A DNA stretch of 13,466 nt, taken from the NCBI GenBank assembly GCA_024741835.1, contig JAENRP010000424.1:7173-20638 (forward strand). Direction: 5' to 3'. The stretch comes from Diplocarpon mali (Eukaryota > Ascomycota > Leotiomycetes > Helotiales > Drepanopezizaceae). Of this stretch, positions 1-7,904 are shown piece by piece; positions within the stretch are counted from its first letter, which is position 1, and the number at the start of each line of letters is the position of its first letter. The position numbers were made by a program, and so were the translations under genes. The notes under the pieces were generated by a model. It saw only the letters and a program-made list of their open reading frames with translations, ran no database searches and was not told where the DNA came from.

Positions 1-1
1 C

Positions 2-154
2 GTGGATGTTGGGAAAGGGGAAGATGGCGTGTGGCGTTTTCCGTCTGGCGACGTGTATCCGGACTGGTGTTTCCTGGTCTGTCTTGGGCTCGGCCTCTCA
101 GGAGCCGATTTGTATGTTGGGAAGGATATACCAGAGTACAATGAGACTCCGTGA
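2..154 (+). CDS. possible 3' end of an unidentified gene, cut by the window edge
   Basis: A reading frame open to the left edge runs for 50 codons and ends at a TGA at 152-154. The translation is protein-like: it is rich in Asp, Glu, Trp and Tyr, contains WRFPSGDVYPDW near residues 11-22 and ends in DIPEYNETP. The overlapping +3 frame (6-209) has a more random-looking composition. I do not recognise the family and no domain can be assigned from so short a piece. The start lies outside the window. It could also be chance open frame in GC-rich DNA, since 50 codons is short. The call rests on composition alone. Confidence 0.33.
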   Translation: MDVGKGEDGVWRFPSGDVYPDWCFLVCLGLGLSGADLYVGKDIPEYNETP

Positions 155-572
155 CGCTGTCAAAGCCGGTATCTCGAGGTGTTTTTCCAAGTACTGTATC
201 TCAAACTGATGATTTTCCGTTCTCGAGGTTGAAATGGAGCCCGCTTACGTGACTAGTCCTGCGCCTTGATTCACTTGAGTATCGCAATATCCAGAACTTT
301 TTTTTTATTTCAAGCTTTTTTGTCCCCTTGGAATCAAGGTGTTGGTTGTCATGGAGAGAGGGGGAAAAGTGGAGGGTGAGAGAAGGCATCTTGAATCTGG
401 AGTCTAAAATCTCGAGTCTGGCATCTTGAAATCGAGCTTACCTGATAGAGCAGTGTGGCTTGGCATTTTTTGTTTACATGGACTCATTGTTCCAGATCAC
501 ACGCCCTCTCTTGAGAAGGTCTTTTTCTTTTCAGCTCCATGTCCCTGGCATTTGGTTTTGGTTTTGGTTGTC
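155..572. other. intergenic stretch, no gene seen
   Basis: No frame here has convincing protein composition. A T-run lies at 299-307, and the nine-base word CATCTTGAA occurs twice, near 387 and 421. From 553 to 570 there are three short GGTTTT-like units that lead into the G-rich tract. If 2-154 is coding, the first part is probably its 3' untranslated region. Confidence 0.5.
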
Positions 573-652
573 GGTGGAGGTAGGGGTGGGGGGAGACGGG
601 GGGAGGGGAGGGGAGACGGGGGAGGGGAGAGGGAGAGGGAGAGGACGGAGGG
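573..652 (+). repeat. polypurine / G-rich low-complexity tract
   Basis: About 80 bases are nearly all G and A on the plus strand, with repeated GGGGAGGGGAGACGGGGGAGG-type units and several closely spaced runs of three to six G. Such tracts can form G-quadruplexes, and long polypurine runs with mirror symmetry can form triplex DNA. Open frames crossing it give only Gly/Arg/Glu (plus) or Ser/Pro/Leu (minus) low-complexity peptides, so I do not call a gene from them. Confidence 0.75.
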
Positions 653-1283
653 CAGAGCAGCACACGAGAAGTGCGCGAGCCCGAGCGAAGGAGAAGTGGA
701 TGCGAGGCGAGGGAGGTGTGTATTGCAGATAAGCTAAAGGACAGGAGTAGAGGGAGAGGGTGGCTAGAAGTACAAGCAGTATATCCACCGCCATCTGACA
801 TGACTCCAACGAACCATTTCGACGTGAACACTGCCCTGTCCTCGAGCGCTATATCTTGTTCAAAGGAATTTCTCATTTAAACCTAACACGTGTGGAGAAT
901 AGGAACACTTAAATAACAGTCCACTTTGCTCATCCTCGATACCAAATTGTTGGATTGAAGGTCCCTGCGCTAGTGGCTATAGAGACATGGGAGGATTGAA
1001 AACATCAGACGAGTGGCGTGGTGAATACGTACCGCGGGTTGTGGAGAGGACTTGGCAGATGGGCAGTATTTTTTCTTTTCTTTTCTCTTTTCCCCCTCTC
1101 TCTTGCACCGACGGAAGAGATTTTACTACTCCTTTTTGGCAGTGGGACTTGGAGGCTGTGGGAAAATCCCAGCAAGCCAGTCATTTGCCATACCTCTTCC
1201 GGAAACATAACCAGCGACTCGACTGGAGTTCTAGAAACTGGAATCTTGATAAGCCTAGGCGCTTTGTAGGGTATCTCTTGCAA
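653..1283. other. intergenic stretch with a pyrimidine-rich run
   Basis: No gene is supported. A pyrimidine-rich run lies at about 1069-1105 (repeated TTTTC/CTCT units), of the kind found in fungal promoters upstream of plus-strand start sites. No convincing coding sequence follows it, because the open frame from 987 to 1478 is mostly repeat-encoded valine. The stretch could be a promoter of a lost or unrecognised gene. Confidence 0.4.
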
Positions 1284-1380
1284 GTGGTGGTGGCGGTGGT
1301 AGTGGTAGTGGTAGTGGTAGTAGTAGGAGTAGCAGTAATAGTAGTAGTAGGAATAGTAGGAGTGGTAGTAGTAGTCGTAG
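1284..1380 (+). repeat. imperfect GTG/GTA trinucleotide microsatellite
   Basis: About 32 units of GTG, GTA and close variants (GGA, GCA, ATA, TCG) run in tandem. Read in the frame of 987-1478 they encode a near-pure Val run with a few Ala, Gly and Ile residues. I read this as a microsatellite and not as part of a protein, because the flanking codons show no recognisable domain. Interruptions are denser towards the 3' end, consistent with an ageing repeat. Confidence 0.85.
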
Positions 1381-2974
1381 TATTTATTTACGTCTATAAG
1401 TTCCTGGGCGTGAGCCGAATCGAGTACCTCTCAAGGGTTACGCAGATCTATCAAGCGAGGGATTTAAAAGTTGAGTAAAACAGAATAAGAATTAATCCAG
1501 GCGTCACAATAGTAGATAGAGCCCCTTATATATGTCATTATATTCGCTTCGGAAAATGCAAAATCTCCAGGCCCTTGGACTAGGAAATTGCAGGCGTGCT
1601 ACTTGGTTGTGCATCCAGGGCTCTGAAGTCACGCTTGATAAATCTGCGGCAGGGAAAGAATAGTAAGTAGGCCAATCAAAGCCTCAAGAACGAAGAGCCT
1701 ATGATTCCTATAGAAGCTAAGAGTCCGCAAACGCCTCGCAGCTATGAGTTACCAAGTTATCCCGAAAGATGGCACCACGCTGACCTGAGCCTGTACCATC
1801 TAGGCCCTGTGACAGATTCACAGGTAGACATGTTTCCCAACATTATCATCTTGCAGGTTCTTCGTCTCGTCTTGGCCTGTCATCTAGTATTAATCTCAGA
1901 ATAGAACTATATAATCCCAAGGGGTCTTACCACTTCTCTTAGCTTTCCTGAAAAGCTCTTGAAATAATCCAACCCTTCTTCCTTATCTTGGTAAGGCATC
2001 AAGTCGCATATACATAGGTAGGGAATAGACGGATTTTCGCGCTTTCTTATCATTACCAAGGTGGTTTCTAAGGTCTCTTATATGAGCAGTTATTTATCGC
2101 GTCTCAGTGCTTGGGTATTTCAATTGCAAAGAGATATTGCTATAGACAGACCACAATACTAGGTAATAATATGATATCAGTCAAGGCAGGTCTAGTCCCT
2201 CTGAGGGTTTGGCTTTGTAAACAAGGGACTAATTTGTACTATTTTAAAAGTTTCCCTTTTATCCCACTTGCTACTGACAGAGGAACCTGGCCTAGGCTGG
2301 GTATCGCCTTCGCCAGGATTAGGACTCTGAATCGCGCGTGAGGTCTGTTTGAAACAGTCTTGTGATATGACCGCGCTAATAGAACCAAGCCCTGATGAAG
2401 TACACGGGGCGGCTGAGCGGTAGATATATGTCTATACACTACCCAGCTAAACCACTCCGCAAGATAGGTAAACAAAGGACGAGCCTCTCTGTTGGCTTCA
2501 GTCTACGGCAACAGTCAGGCCACAACGGCGAATAGAACTTTGGAATCATTACTACTTCCAAGCAAATGGATAGAGGCCGTGTTTAAAGTTCGGTTTTGGA
2601 CTTGGAGATCTGTCATATCCGAAAGTCATATCCCAGAGTAGTATCTGAAACTGGGGTTTGGGAGTGGTATTTGAGAGTAATTTTTATGAGCAATATTCAA
2701 TAAGAACGGTCGAGGGTAATATTTACCTGGTCTAGGTTGGTCTCATTTGTCCTCTGATCTTTTGCATCTTACCCCAGCCATAGTACCAGGGCAGTATGTC
2801 ACAGCTACATCTACGAGGCGACTTGGTAGATGAACAGATTACAGATAAAACGCAGGTATTGGGGTTAACTTCGAGAGAGGACCTGTAGATCTGAGATAAT
2901 CACATACAAGATGAAAATACCTCTATGGACAAAGTAGACAGACCAAGGCAGCAAGGTCTCGGCGTAAGCTGTAT
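1381..2974. other. low-GC gene-poor stretch, possibly decayed repeat DNA
   Basis: About 1.6 kb contains no reading frame above 80 codons and many stops in all frames. GC falls clearly below the flanking genes; the 60 bases at 2041-2100 are about 37% G+C. TA-rich words such as TATATA and TAGTAG are common. I found no transposase, reverse transcriptase or terminal repeat signature. The composition fits an old repeat or transposon eroded by point mutation, as repeat-induced point mutation does in Pezizomycotina, but plain intergenic DNA is equally possible. Nothing functional is assigned. Confidence 0.4.
2193..2231. repeat. short inverted repeat, 8-bp arms
   Basis: TAGTCCCT at 2193-2200 is the exact reverse complement of AGGGACTA at 2224-2231, with a 23-base loop. 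It sits in the low-GC stretch and may be chance. Confidence 0.3.
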
Positions 2975-3335
2975 ATGATGGACCCGAACTCACGCGTCCT
3001 CACCCCCTCGGCCTCCACGGCAGTGGCCCCCGGAGGGCCAGCGGAGCGTCACCCACCCCCAGCACCAAGCACGCGCTCTGATCAGGAAAACTTTGAAGGC
3101 ATCACCTCTGATTGAGGAGCATCGCGACTGCGAGAACCCGTCTTACCGTCAGTCAAGCGCCACGAGGAGCACCAGCGTCGATGGGCGGCTGGGGGAGAGC
3201 CAGGCCCTCTGTGCCGACTATACGAAGTCTTTCGTGGCGGACGTGACGGGCGTGAAAGAGCACGCTGCGAGTGCGTATGCGGGCAACTTGATCTCACAGG
3301 TGAGCTCGACGTGTAGCTGTCTGCCAAGCAGGTAG
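2975..3335 (+). pseudogene. coding-like GC-rich block, possible gene relic or missed small gene
   Basis: GC rises abruptly here. An ATG-ATG at 2975-2980 opens a frame whose peptide begins MMDPNSRVLTPSASTAVAPG and stops at 3113-3115 after 46 residues. From about 3093 a different frame carries a protein-like stretch (LGESQALCADYTKSFVADV, near 3190-3250) that runs to a GTGAGC donor-like site at 3300. The two frames could be joined by an intron from 3023 to 3152, but that donor (GTGGCC) is poor. They could also be two halves of a frameshifted gene. No family is recognised. Chance open frame in GC-rich DNA remains possible. Confidence 0.25.
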
Positions 3336-3570
3336 GTCGGGCAAGAAGTATATATGATAGAATGCTGCATATGAATCACAATCACACTCTTCATGTAACA
3401 GCCTGTTCGACACGGCCATGACTACGAGCAGTGAACACGTGCGCCGTGCGTACTATACTGGTAGTCTGCGAAGCAGGAGGAACCACCATGGCATGTCTAA
3501 CGAAAGAGCTTCGAAATTGAACATGCTTTTGTCTCTCTTTAAAGCCGGCGCCTTTATACAGAGATAGAAA

Positions 3571-3816
3571 ATGGCTGCAGGAACGGCTGTAGCTCCAGCA
3601 GTTCAAATGCTCATCAGTAGAACATTGCCAAACACCAGCGAGAGATTAGCGCCTCCGAACCCCGTGCTATCCAAACTCCGAGTCACGAAAGGAATGACAA
3701 GGTACGAGACTCGAGAGTGCCGCAGCCTGCGCCCGCCTGGGTCGGGCCAAGGGCAGCCCCCAGACGGTGCTTGCTGGGACGGATCAGAGGAAAATACTCT
3801 CATCCGTCAAGCGTAG
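3571..3816 (+). CDS. weak hypothetical ORF, 81 codons
   Basis: An ATG preceded by AAA opens a frame that begins MAAGTAVAPAVQMLISRTLP and ends at 3816. The first 45 residues are plausible for a protein, being Ala-rich and then mixed, while the rest is Gly/Pro/Arg-rich and looks like translated non-coding DNA. I see no domain, signal peptide or intron signal that would extend it. It may be a first exon of an unrecognised gene or simply a chance frame. It lies on the strand opposite to the reductase gene and would converge with it. Confidence 0.15.
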   Translation: MAAGTAVAPAVQMLISRTLPNTSERLAPPNPVLSKLRVTKGMTRYETRECRSLRPPGSGQGQPPDGACWDGSEENTLIRQA

Positions 3817-4548
3817 CGAGGAAGGTCGACATGTTGAGAAGAGGCTATAGCAGCGACAGGAGAGAAGTAGGGCAAGACCATCACGGAGGAAGAAATCAAT
3901 GGGCTTGAAAATAGAGAGTCCAGATCTGCCCGACCGGCAGATAGAGTACGACTTCTACCCCAGACGATCGATCAGTGGAAGAGTTTCGTGTGGTCTCTGA
4001 ACGAGCTACGAAATGAACAGATTCAATAGAAAAAAAACCCAAGCAGTCGAGAGGTAAAGGTCGATCTTCGGCAGAGGCAAGTCGACTGATTGAAAATAGC
4101 TCTCGAAGCGAAGGACACTGATGCCGCATACAAACCAAGGGATGCATATAATTTAGAGACGAACAGCTCAGACGCATGCAACCAAGTGCTCGAACGAAAG
4201 GAGACGTTGGTATAAATGCCACACCAGTGCTGGCAGGTGCAGGCAGTCCTGTCATAGAAACATTCGTACTGGGACGTGGGTTTGCTATATCTAAGAGGAA
4301 ACCAGCTAGCTGAACAATCCGATGTGACCTTGCATAGTCTATTCGATATCTGATATCATGGCATAGCGGCACAAACCAGGGCTCCGTCGTAGGTTCTCGC
4401 AGAATGGTGGACGAGGTTCAAAGACTTGGTACTGCAATCCGCATAGCCCGTGCAAGATGCGACAGAGCATTTGATCGCCTTGTGATGTGACTGGAATCCG
4501 ATTTCGGGATATCGATATGTGGCAAAGAGATTCCACCCCGCGTTGAAC
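3817..4548. other. intergenic stretch, includes the 3' flank of the reductase gene
   Basis: No gene is supported. The part just below 4549 should contain the 3' untranslated region of the minus-strand reductase gene, but I see no clear AATAAA-type signal on that strand. A 158-codon minus-strand frame (3896-4372) has a random-looking composition and was not called. Confidence 0.4.
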
Positions 4549-5697
4549 CTATGCCTTCTTCGGATACGTGCTTGGATGCCCATTCCTCCTCCCATATGCC
4601 CGAACCTTCCCATCAAGGTCCCCAGTGATGATAAACATGATGGAGGCCAGGATCCAAGTCAACAAGGTGTCCCAGAGCCAGTTGTTCCTCCTCGAGCTGC
4701 CCCAAGAGCAAGCCCGCATGGCCTGGCTGAGAAGTCCCGTCACGACCAGATACTCACCGTTCTCCAGACCCTTGATGGACTTCGCAGCGACGACGTCGGG
4801 CGACTGGCCAGCATCTCCCTCTTCCAGTTGCAACGTGATATCCGGCTTCGTCTTGTTCTCCGTCTGCAGCCCCGGGCTATCGATCGTTGCCGGGAAGACC
4901 GTGTGTATCTTGACGTCCTCGCCGTACAGCAGCACCTCCTGCGCCAGGGTATCGCTCAGACTCTTGATCGCGGCTTTCCCCGGACTGTACGGCGCATAGC
5001 CAGCAATCGCAAACAACGCTGCGACCGAGCTCGTGAAGATCAGATGCTTCGGCCCTCCCTTGCCCACGGCGTCTGGTGCCAGCCACCGGCCTAGTATTGC
5101 TTGTGCCATATCCGCGCAGGACCAATAGTTCAGATCCATTTGCTTTCGCATGACGGACTTGGGGGTTTCGAGGAAGAGGCTTGGATGCGAACCGCCTGCC
5201 ATGCACCAGACGACATCCGGGGGCTGGCCGTGATTCCAGGCCACCGCTTCGGCAACCACTCGGTCGGCGGTGTCTTCAGCAGCGAGGTCTGCGCTGATGT
5301 AGTGACATCGCTGGGACACCGGATCCGCTGCAGAAGCCTGGGGGCAGCATCAGCTCCAAACCGTTGTGTGTGGAGCTTGAAGCGCTTACCTTGACCACCG
5401 CCAATGCCTCCGCCAGCTTGCCCACATTGCGCGCTACAATGATAACATTCGCTCCTCTCTGTGCGAGTTGGACCGCCACGCTTCTGCCCATGCCTTCAGA
5501 GGCGCCGGTGAGGAGGACCGTCTGGGCCGGGTCAGCGAGGCTGGACGGGCACGAGAAGGCTGAGGCTTACTTACCCTGCCTTTGACATTGAACTTGTTGC
5601 CACCGAAGAAGCCCATGATGAAAGGCAGAAGTACTAGCAGACCAGCAACGAGGCTTGCTATTATGGTCCAGCCGCCCAGGTCGAGTAGAGAGATCAT
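4549..5697 (-). CDS. TSC10: 3-ketodihydrosphingosine reductase (short-chain dehydrogenase), three exons
   Basis: Reduces 3-ketodihydrosphingosine to dihydrosphingosine with NADPH on the ER membrane, the second step of sphingolipid synthesis. Coding exons on the minus strand are 5697-5575, 5521-5390 and 5337-4549 (stop TAG), giving 347 residues, normal for this family. Residues 9-30 are a hydrophobic anchor. The Rossmann loop is TGASEGMG at 46-53, followed by GANVIIVARN. The SDR active site is complete: Asn155, Ser188/Ser189 and Tyr202-x-x-x-Lys206 in the family-typical YSPGKAA. A second hydrophobic stretch (NNWLWDTLLTWILASIMF) lies near residue 310, and the tail ends in PKKA, close to but not a canonical KKXX retrieval signal. 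Both introns are in phase 0 with GTAAGT and GTAAGC donors. The start is the only Met before the anchor. It is transcribed away from the fusion gene at 7901. Nothing suggests damage. Confidence 0.94.
5338..5389 (-). other. intron 2 of the 3-ketodihydrosphingosine reductase gene (52 bp)
   Basis: On the minus strand it begins GTAAGC and ends CCCCCAG, with CTGATG as a possible branch site. It falls between Lys85 and Ala86 in phase 0. Removing it restores the run from AVVK to ASAADPVSQR and the HYISAD strand typical of the family. Confidence 0.9.
5522..5574 (-). other. intron 1 of the 3-ketodihydrosphingosine reductase gene (53 bp)
   Basis: On the minus strand it begins GTAAGT and ends CCCAG, with a CTGAC branch-like site shortly before the acceptor. 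It falls between Arg41 and Thr42. Removing it joins the anchor directly to TVLLTGASEG, as expected for the family. Confidence 0.9.
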
Positions 5698-6393
5698 CGC
5701 CGTGGTCTGAGGTTGGTGCTGTCAGCATCTCAGCATCTGATATTTTGGCTTCTCGGATCGTAGATGATAAGCCGATAAGGATTCAGGGGTTGGCCTAGTC
5801 CGAAGGCGATTCCAGCGGGCTAACTCTTGAGAAGTCGAGAATTTTTCTGTATGAAGATGGAGCTCACGGTCAGGCGAATGACAATATGGATCTACCGCAA
5901 CAAAATATACCCGTCAAGACTTGCACAGACTGTAGAAAACAAGAAAAACGGCTCTCCTCCAAGTCTCTCCTCCAAGACTCCGCTTGCAGTCGTCGGGATT
6001 GGAGATAATCATGAGCTCTTATGCATTCGCAGTCTGTTCAGTTCGGGAACTCGCCTGCTGTTAGAGAGATCACCTAAACGTGGCAGCAAAATAAAGATAC
6101 CACCCAATGTCCTTCTTTCATGTTATACTACCTGGCTTCAAGCGCGTTTAGCCGACCGCCAAAATCAACACACCACATTATACGCAATCATCACGCCGAG
6201 ACTCTAGTTGCCACTTCCGCCATAAAACAGAGTCTTAATCCGCCCCTTGCTTGGGAATCTCCTATTTACACCCACAAGCAGCAACTGACTCGAGCCGAAG
6301 CTTCGGCAGCCTAGGACGTGTAGGCATATTGCGTTGTCGACCAACCGAGACTAAAACCCCCGGGGAGGGAGAGATCTCTGCGCAGAGCTATCC
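5698..6393. other. upstream region of the reductase gene, no gene seen
   Basis: It should hold the promoter and 5' untranslated region of the minus-strand reductase. The frames here (5827-6207, 6120-6314) have ordinary non-coding composition. No clear TATA box or known operator was identified with confidence. Confidence 0.4.
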
Positions 6394-6546
6394 ATGTTCT
6401 CACGCCGTACCGTATACACGACCATCTCACGCGCGGGTTTCCACCAGCTGGCAAGGAAAGCCAGGGGAGAATCCTGGTGCTGCACGACGAAAAGCCAACT
6501 GTCAGCCTCCGGGGGCTGGGTACATGCGGCGCAGCATCGTCTCTAG
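6394..6546 (+). CDS. possible small ORF or first exon with mitochondrial-presequence-like start
   Basis: An ATG at 6394 opens a 50-codon frame ending TAG at 6544-6546. The first 24 residues (MFSRRTVYTTISRAGFHQLA, then RKAR) are rich in Arg, Ser and Thr and free of acidic residues, as in a mitochondrial targeting peptide. The rest (GESWCCTTKSQLSASGGW...) is less convincing. A GTACAT donor follows Trp42, and a CACATTAG acceptor lies near 6585, so this could be exon 1 of a spliced gene; the continuation after that acceptor stops after 12 codons. No family is recognised. It may be chance, or a remnant of a nuclear gene for a mitochondrial protein. Confidence 0.25.
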   Translation: MFSRRTVYTTISRAGFHQLARKARGESWCCTTKSQLSASGGWVHAAQHRL

Positions 6547-6730
6547 GCTTTCGTTGCCGTGATGATACTGTTACTATCACATTAGGTGGTTGTGCACAAT
6601 GATGAAGCTTCTCGAATACGTTGATGATATTCGTGGTTGTAAAAAGATGGTCTCTCGCAGCTATTCCTCGAGAGCGAGATGTACATACAGTAGGCAGTGC
6701 CAAGGTATGCCAAGCCACCCGTTTGAATGT

Positions 6731-6758
6731 CTAGTCACATGACTAGACATGTGACTAG
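6731..6758. promoter_or_regulatory. 28-bp palindrome with 11-bp perfect arms
   Basis: CTAGTCACATG (6731-6741) and its exact reverse complement CATGTGACTAG (6748-6758) flank the six-base spacer ACTAGA. A shorter palindrome, CTAGTC-ACAT-GACTAG (6731-6746), is nested in it. Each arm carries a CACATG/CATGTG E-box-type hexamer, the core bound by fungal bHLH factors. It lies about 1.03 kb upstream of the reductase start and 1.14 kb upstream of the fusion gene start. A regulatory role is inference; a hairpin remnant of a small repeat is an alternative. Confidence 0.45.
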
Positions 6759-6959
6759 TATTCCGACCGATACCCACTCGTTTCTTCGGCTTCCCGACTC
6801 TGATTTTCTCTTCATGCTCCGCGCTCTTCTTCTTCGTGCGGTGGAGAGTGTACACGAGACACGACCCGGCGACGATACACATTCGCGGCTCTGTCTCCAG
6901 TATCAACAACCCCAGAACAGCGTACCGGACGGCACATCGGCCCTGACCACTCGTACAAA

Positions 6960-7582
6960 ATGGCTCTCGACCCGCCTGGCACGGCTTGTACGCTTCGAGA
7001 TCTCACCTTGTCATCTCACGTCTTGCTGCCCATGCACCGCAGGTGGCTGTTGACGCTCCCACCCGGTCTCCCACGCCGATGGCTGCAGACTCGGTGATCA
7101 TTCGGACGAGCCTGTTCGGCTGCACGACACCTTCGGGGTTCCAGGTCCTCGCTCATGGCAGGCCTGAAGGCCGGAGCACTTGGGAAACCCACCAGCTCGC
7201 TATTGCCATGGCCTCTCGTCCAGAAAGTTTCCGGGTGCGATTGGAAAATCCGCAAGTCCAAGACCGGGGACGATGTCAACAAGGCATCTCGAAGCGCCGT
7301 AAAGACGTGGCTGCAGGAGCTGCCGGACGCCACATTCAGCTCCGGGAGACGAGTCAACTCCTCCGTCGTCGTGCCGCATTTCTGCCTCTCGACTCAGCCC
7401 CCAGTCGAGATTTGGGAGGTCGGCATGTGGGGGACACTTCCGCAGCTGCTCCTCAGCCCCTCGGCGGCCCAGGGATACTTTGTCAATTGGAGCATGAATC
7501 TACCGCTTGCAGCAGCGCTGGAATCACCAGTCGCACCACAAATAGCAGCATAAGCACGCCAGTCCGCAGGATTCGCTTATAA
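6960..7582 (+). other. coding-like GC-rich block without a resolved gene
   Basis: About 600 bases have gene-like GC, and two plus-strand frames stay open: 6986-7582 with no early ATG, and 7155-7553 beginning MAGLKAGALGKPTSSLL. An ATG at 6960 with context ACAAAATGG opens MALDPPGTACTLRDLTLSSH. If an intron from GTGGCT (about 7042) to GCTGCAG (about 7088) is removed, that frame continues with RLGDHSDEPVRLHDTFG before stopping near 7170. These pieces read like protein but no single model joins them and no family is recognised. It could be a small multi-intron gene, a decayed gene, or open frames due only to GC content. Confidence 0.25.
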
Positions 7583-7690
7583 CAACTGCTTGAGTCCTCG
7601 CGCTTCGTCCGATATGTTGCACCCGATGAACTTTGGACATTGGCCGCCCCGTTCCTCTGACTTGGCGATACTCGAGTGGAGCGCCATCTG

Positions 7691-7712
7691 AGAAGAAAGA
7701 AAGAAAAAAAAA
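7691..7712 (+). promoter_or_regulatory. A/G-rich tract in the presumed promoter of the fusion gene
   Basis: A purine run (AGAAGAAAGAAAG, then a run of A) lies about 190-210 bases upstream of the start at 7901. Such stretches disfavour nucleosomes and are common in fungal promoters. Confidence 0.35.
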
Positions 7713-7763
7713 TCCCCCTGACGCTTGACCTGAAGCTCCTCCCTAGGCATACTAAGAGCCAAG

Positions 7764-7770
7764 ATATATT
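7764..7770 (+). promoter_or_regulatory. TATA-like element upstream of the fusion gene
   Basis: ATATATT within AAGATATATT lies 30-37 bases before a pyrimidine-rich CACTCTCTCAACACC that ends at 7800. That arrangement (TATA-like box, CT-rich run, CAA) resembles a fungal transcription start. If so, transcripts begin near 7785-7800 and the leader to 7901 is about 100 bases. Confidence 0.35.
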
Positions 7771-7800
7771 TCACCCCAGGCAAGTCACTCTCTCAACACC

Positions 7801-7878
7801 ATGCGGTTTCGATCGATTCTAACCGTAAGAAAGGCCAGCCCGGATATCCGTCAGCCTGGCAAGCGGGTGTGCCGCTAG
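7801..7878 (+). other. upstream ORF of 25 codons, or alternative first exon
   Basis: ATG at 7801 has the strong context CAACACCATGC. Read straight through it gives MRFRSILTVRKASPDI and ends TAG at 7876-7878, 22 bases before the main start. A GTAAGA donor at 7825, right after MRFRSILT, offers another reading: an 8-codon first exon spliced to a CACCAG acceptor ending at 7939, which would enter the main frame at ETMSESI and drop the first 13 residues of the 7901 model. The sequence cannot decide between uORF and exon. Confidence 0.4.
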
Positions 7879-7886
7879 AATTCCGG

Positions 7887-7904
7887 ATGTCACTCTCACC
7901 ATGA
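7887..7904 (+). other. five-codon upstream ORF overlapping the main start
   Basis: ATG-TCA-CTC-TCA-CCA-TGA runs from 7887 and its stop overlaps the main ATG at 7901 (ATGA). If translated it would place terminating ribosomes on the main start, which can allow re-initiation or repression. It is short and may be incidental. Confidence 0.3.

Noticed and set aside
484..876. 130-codon minus-strand frame
   Set aside because: Its composition is dominated by Ser/Pro/Leu from the polypurine tract and no domain is seen.
987..1478. 163-codon plus-strand frame
   Set aside because: A third of it is Val encoded by the GTG/GTA repeat, and the rest has no family resemblance.
3896..4372. 158-codon minus-strand frame downstream of the reductase
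   Set aside because: Random-looking composition rich in Ser, Arg and Cys, with no domain and no splice support; it lies where the reductase 3' untranslated region is expected.
6311..6718. 135-codon minus-strand frame
   Set aside because: Non-protein-like composition, and it overlaps the better small plus-strand candidate.
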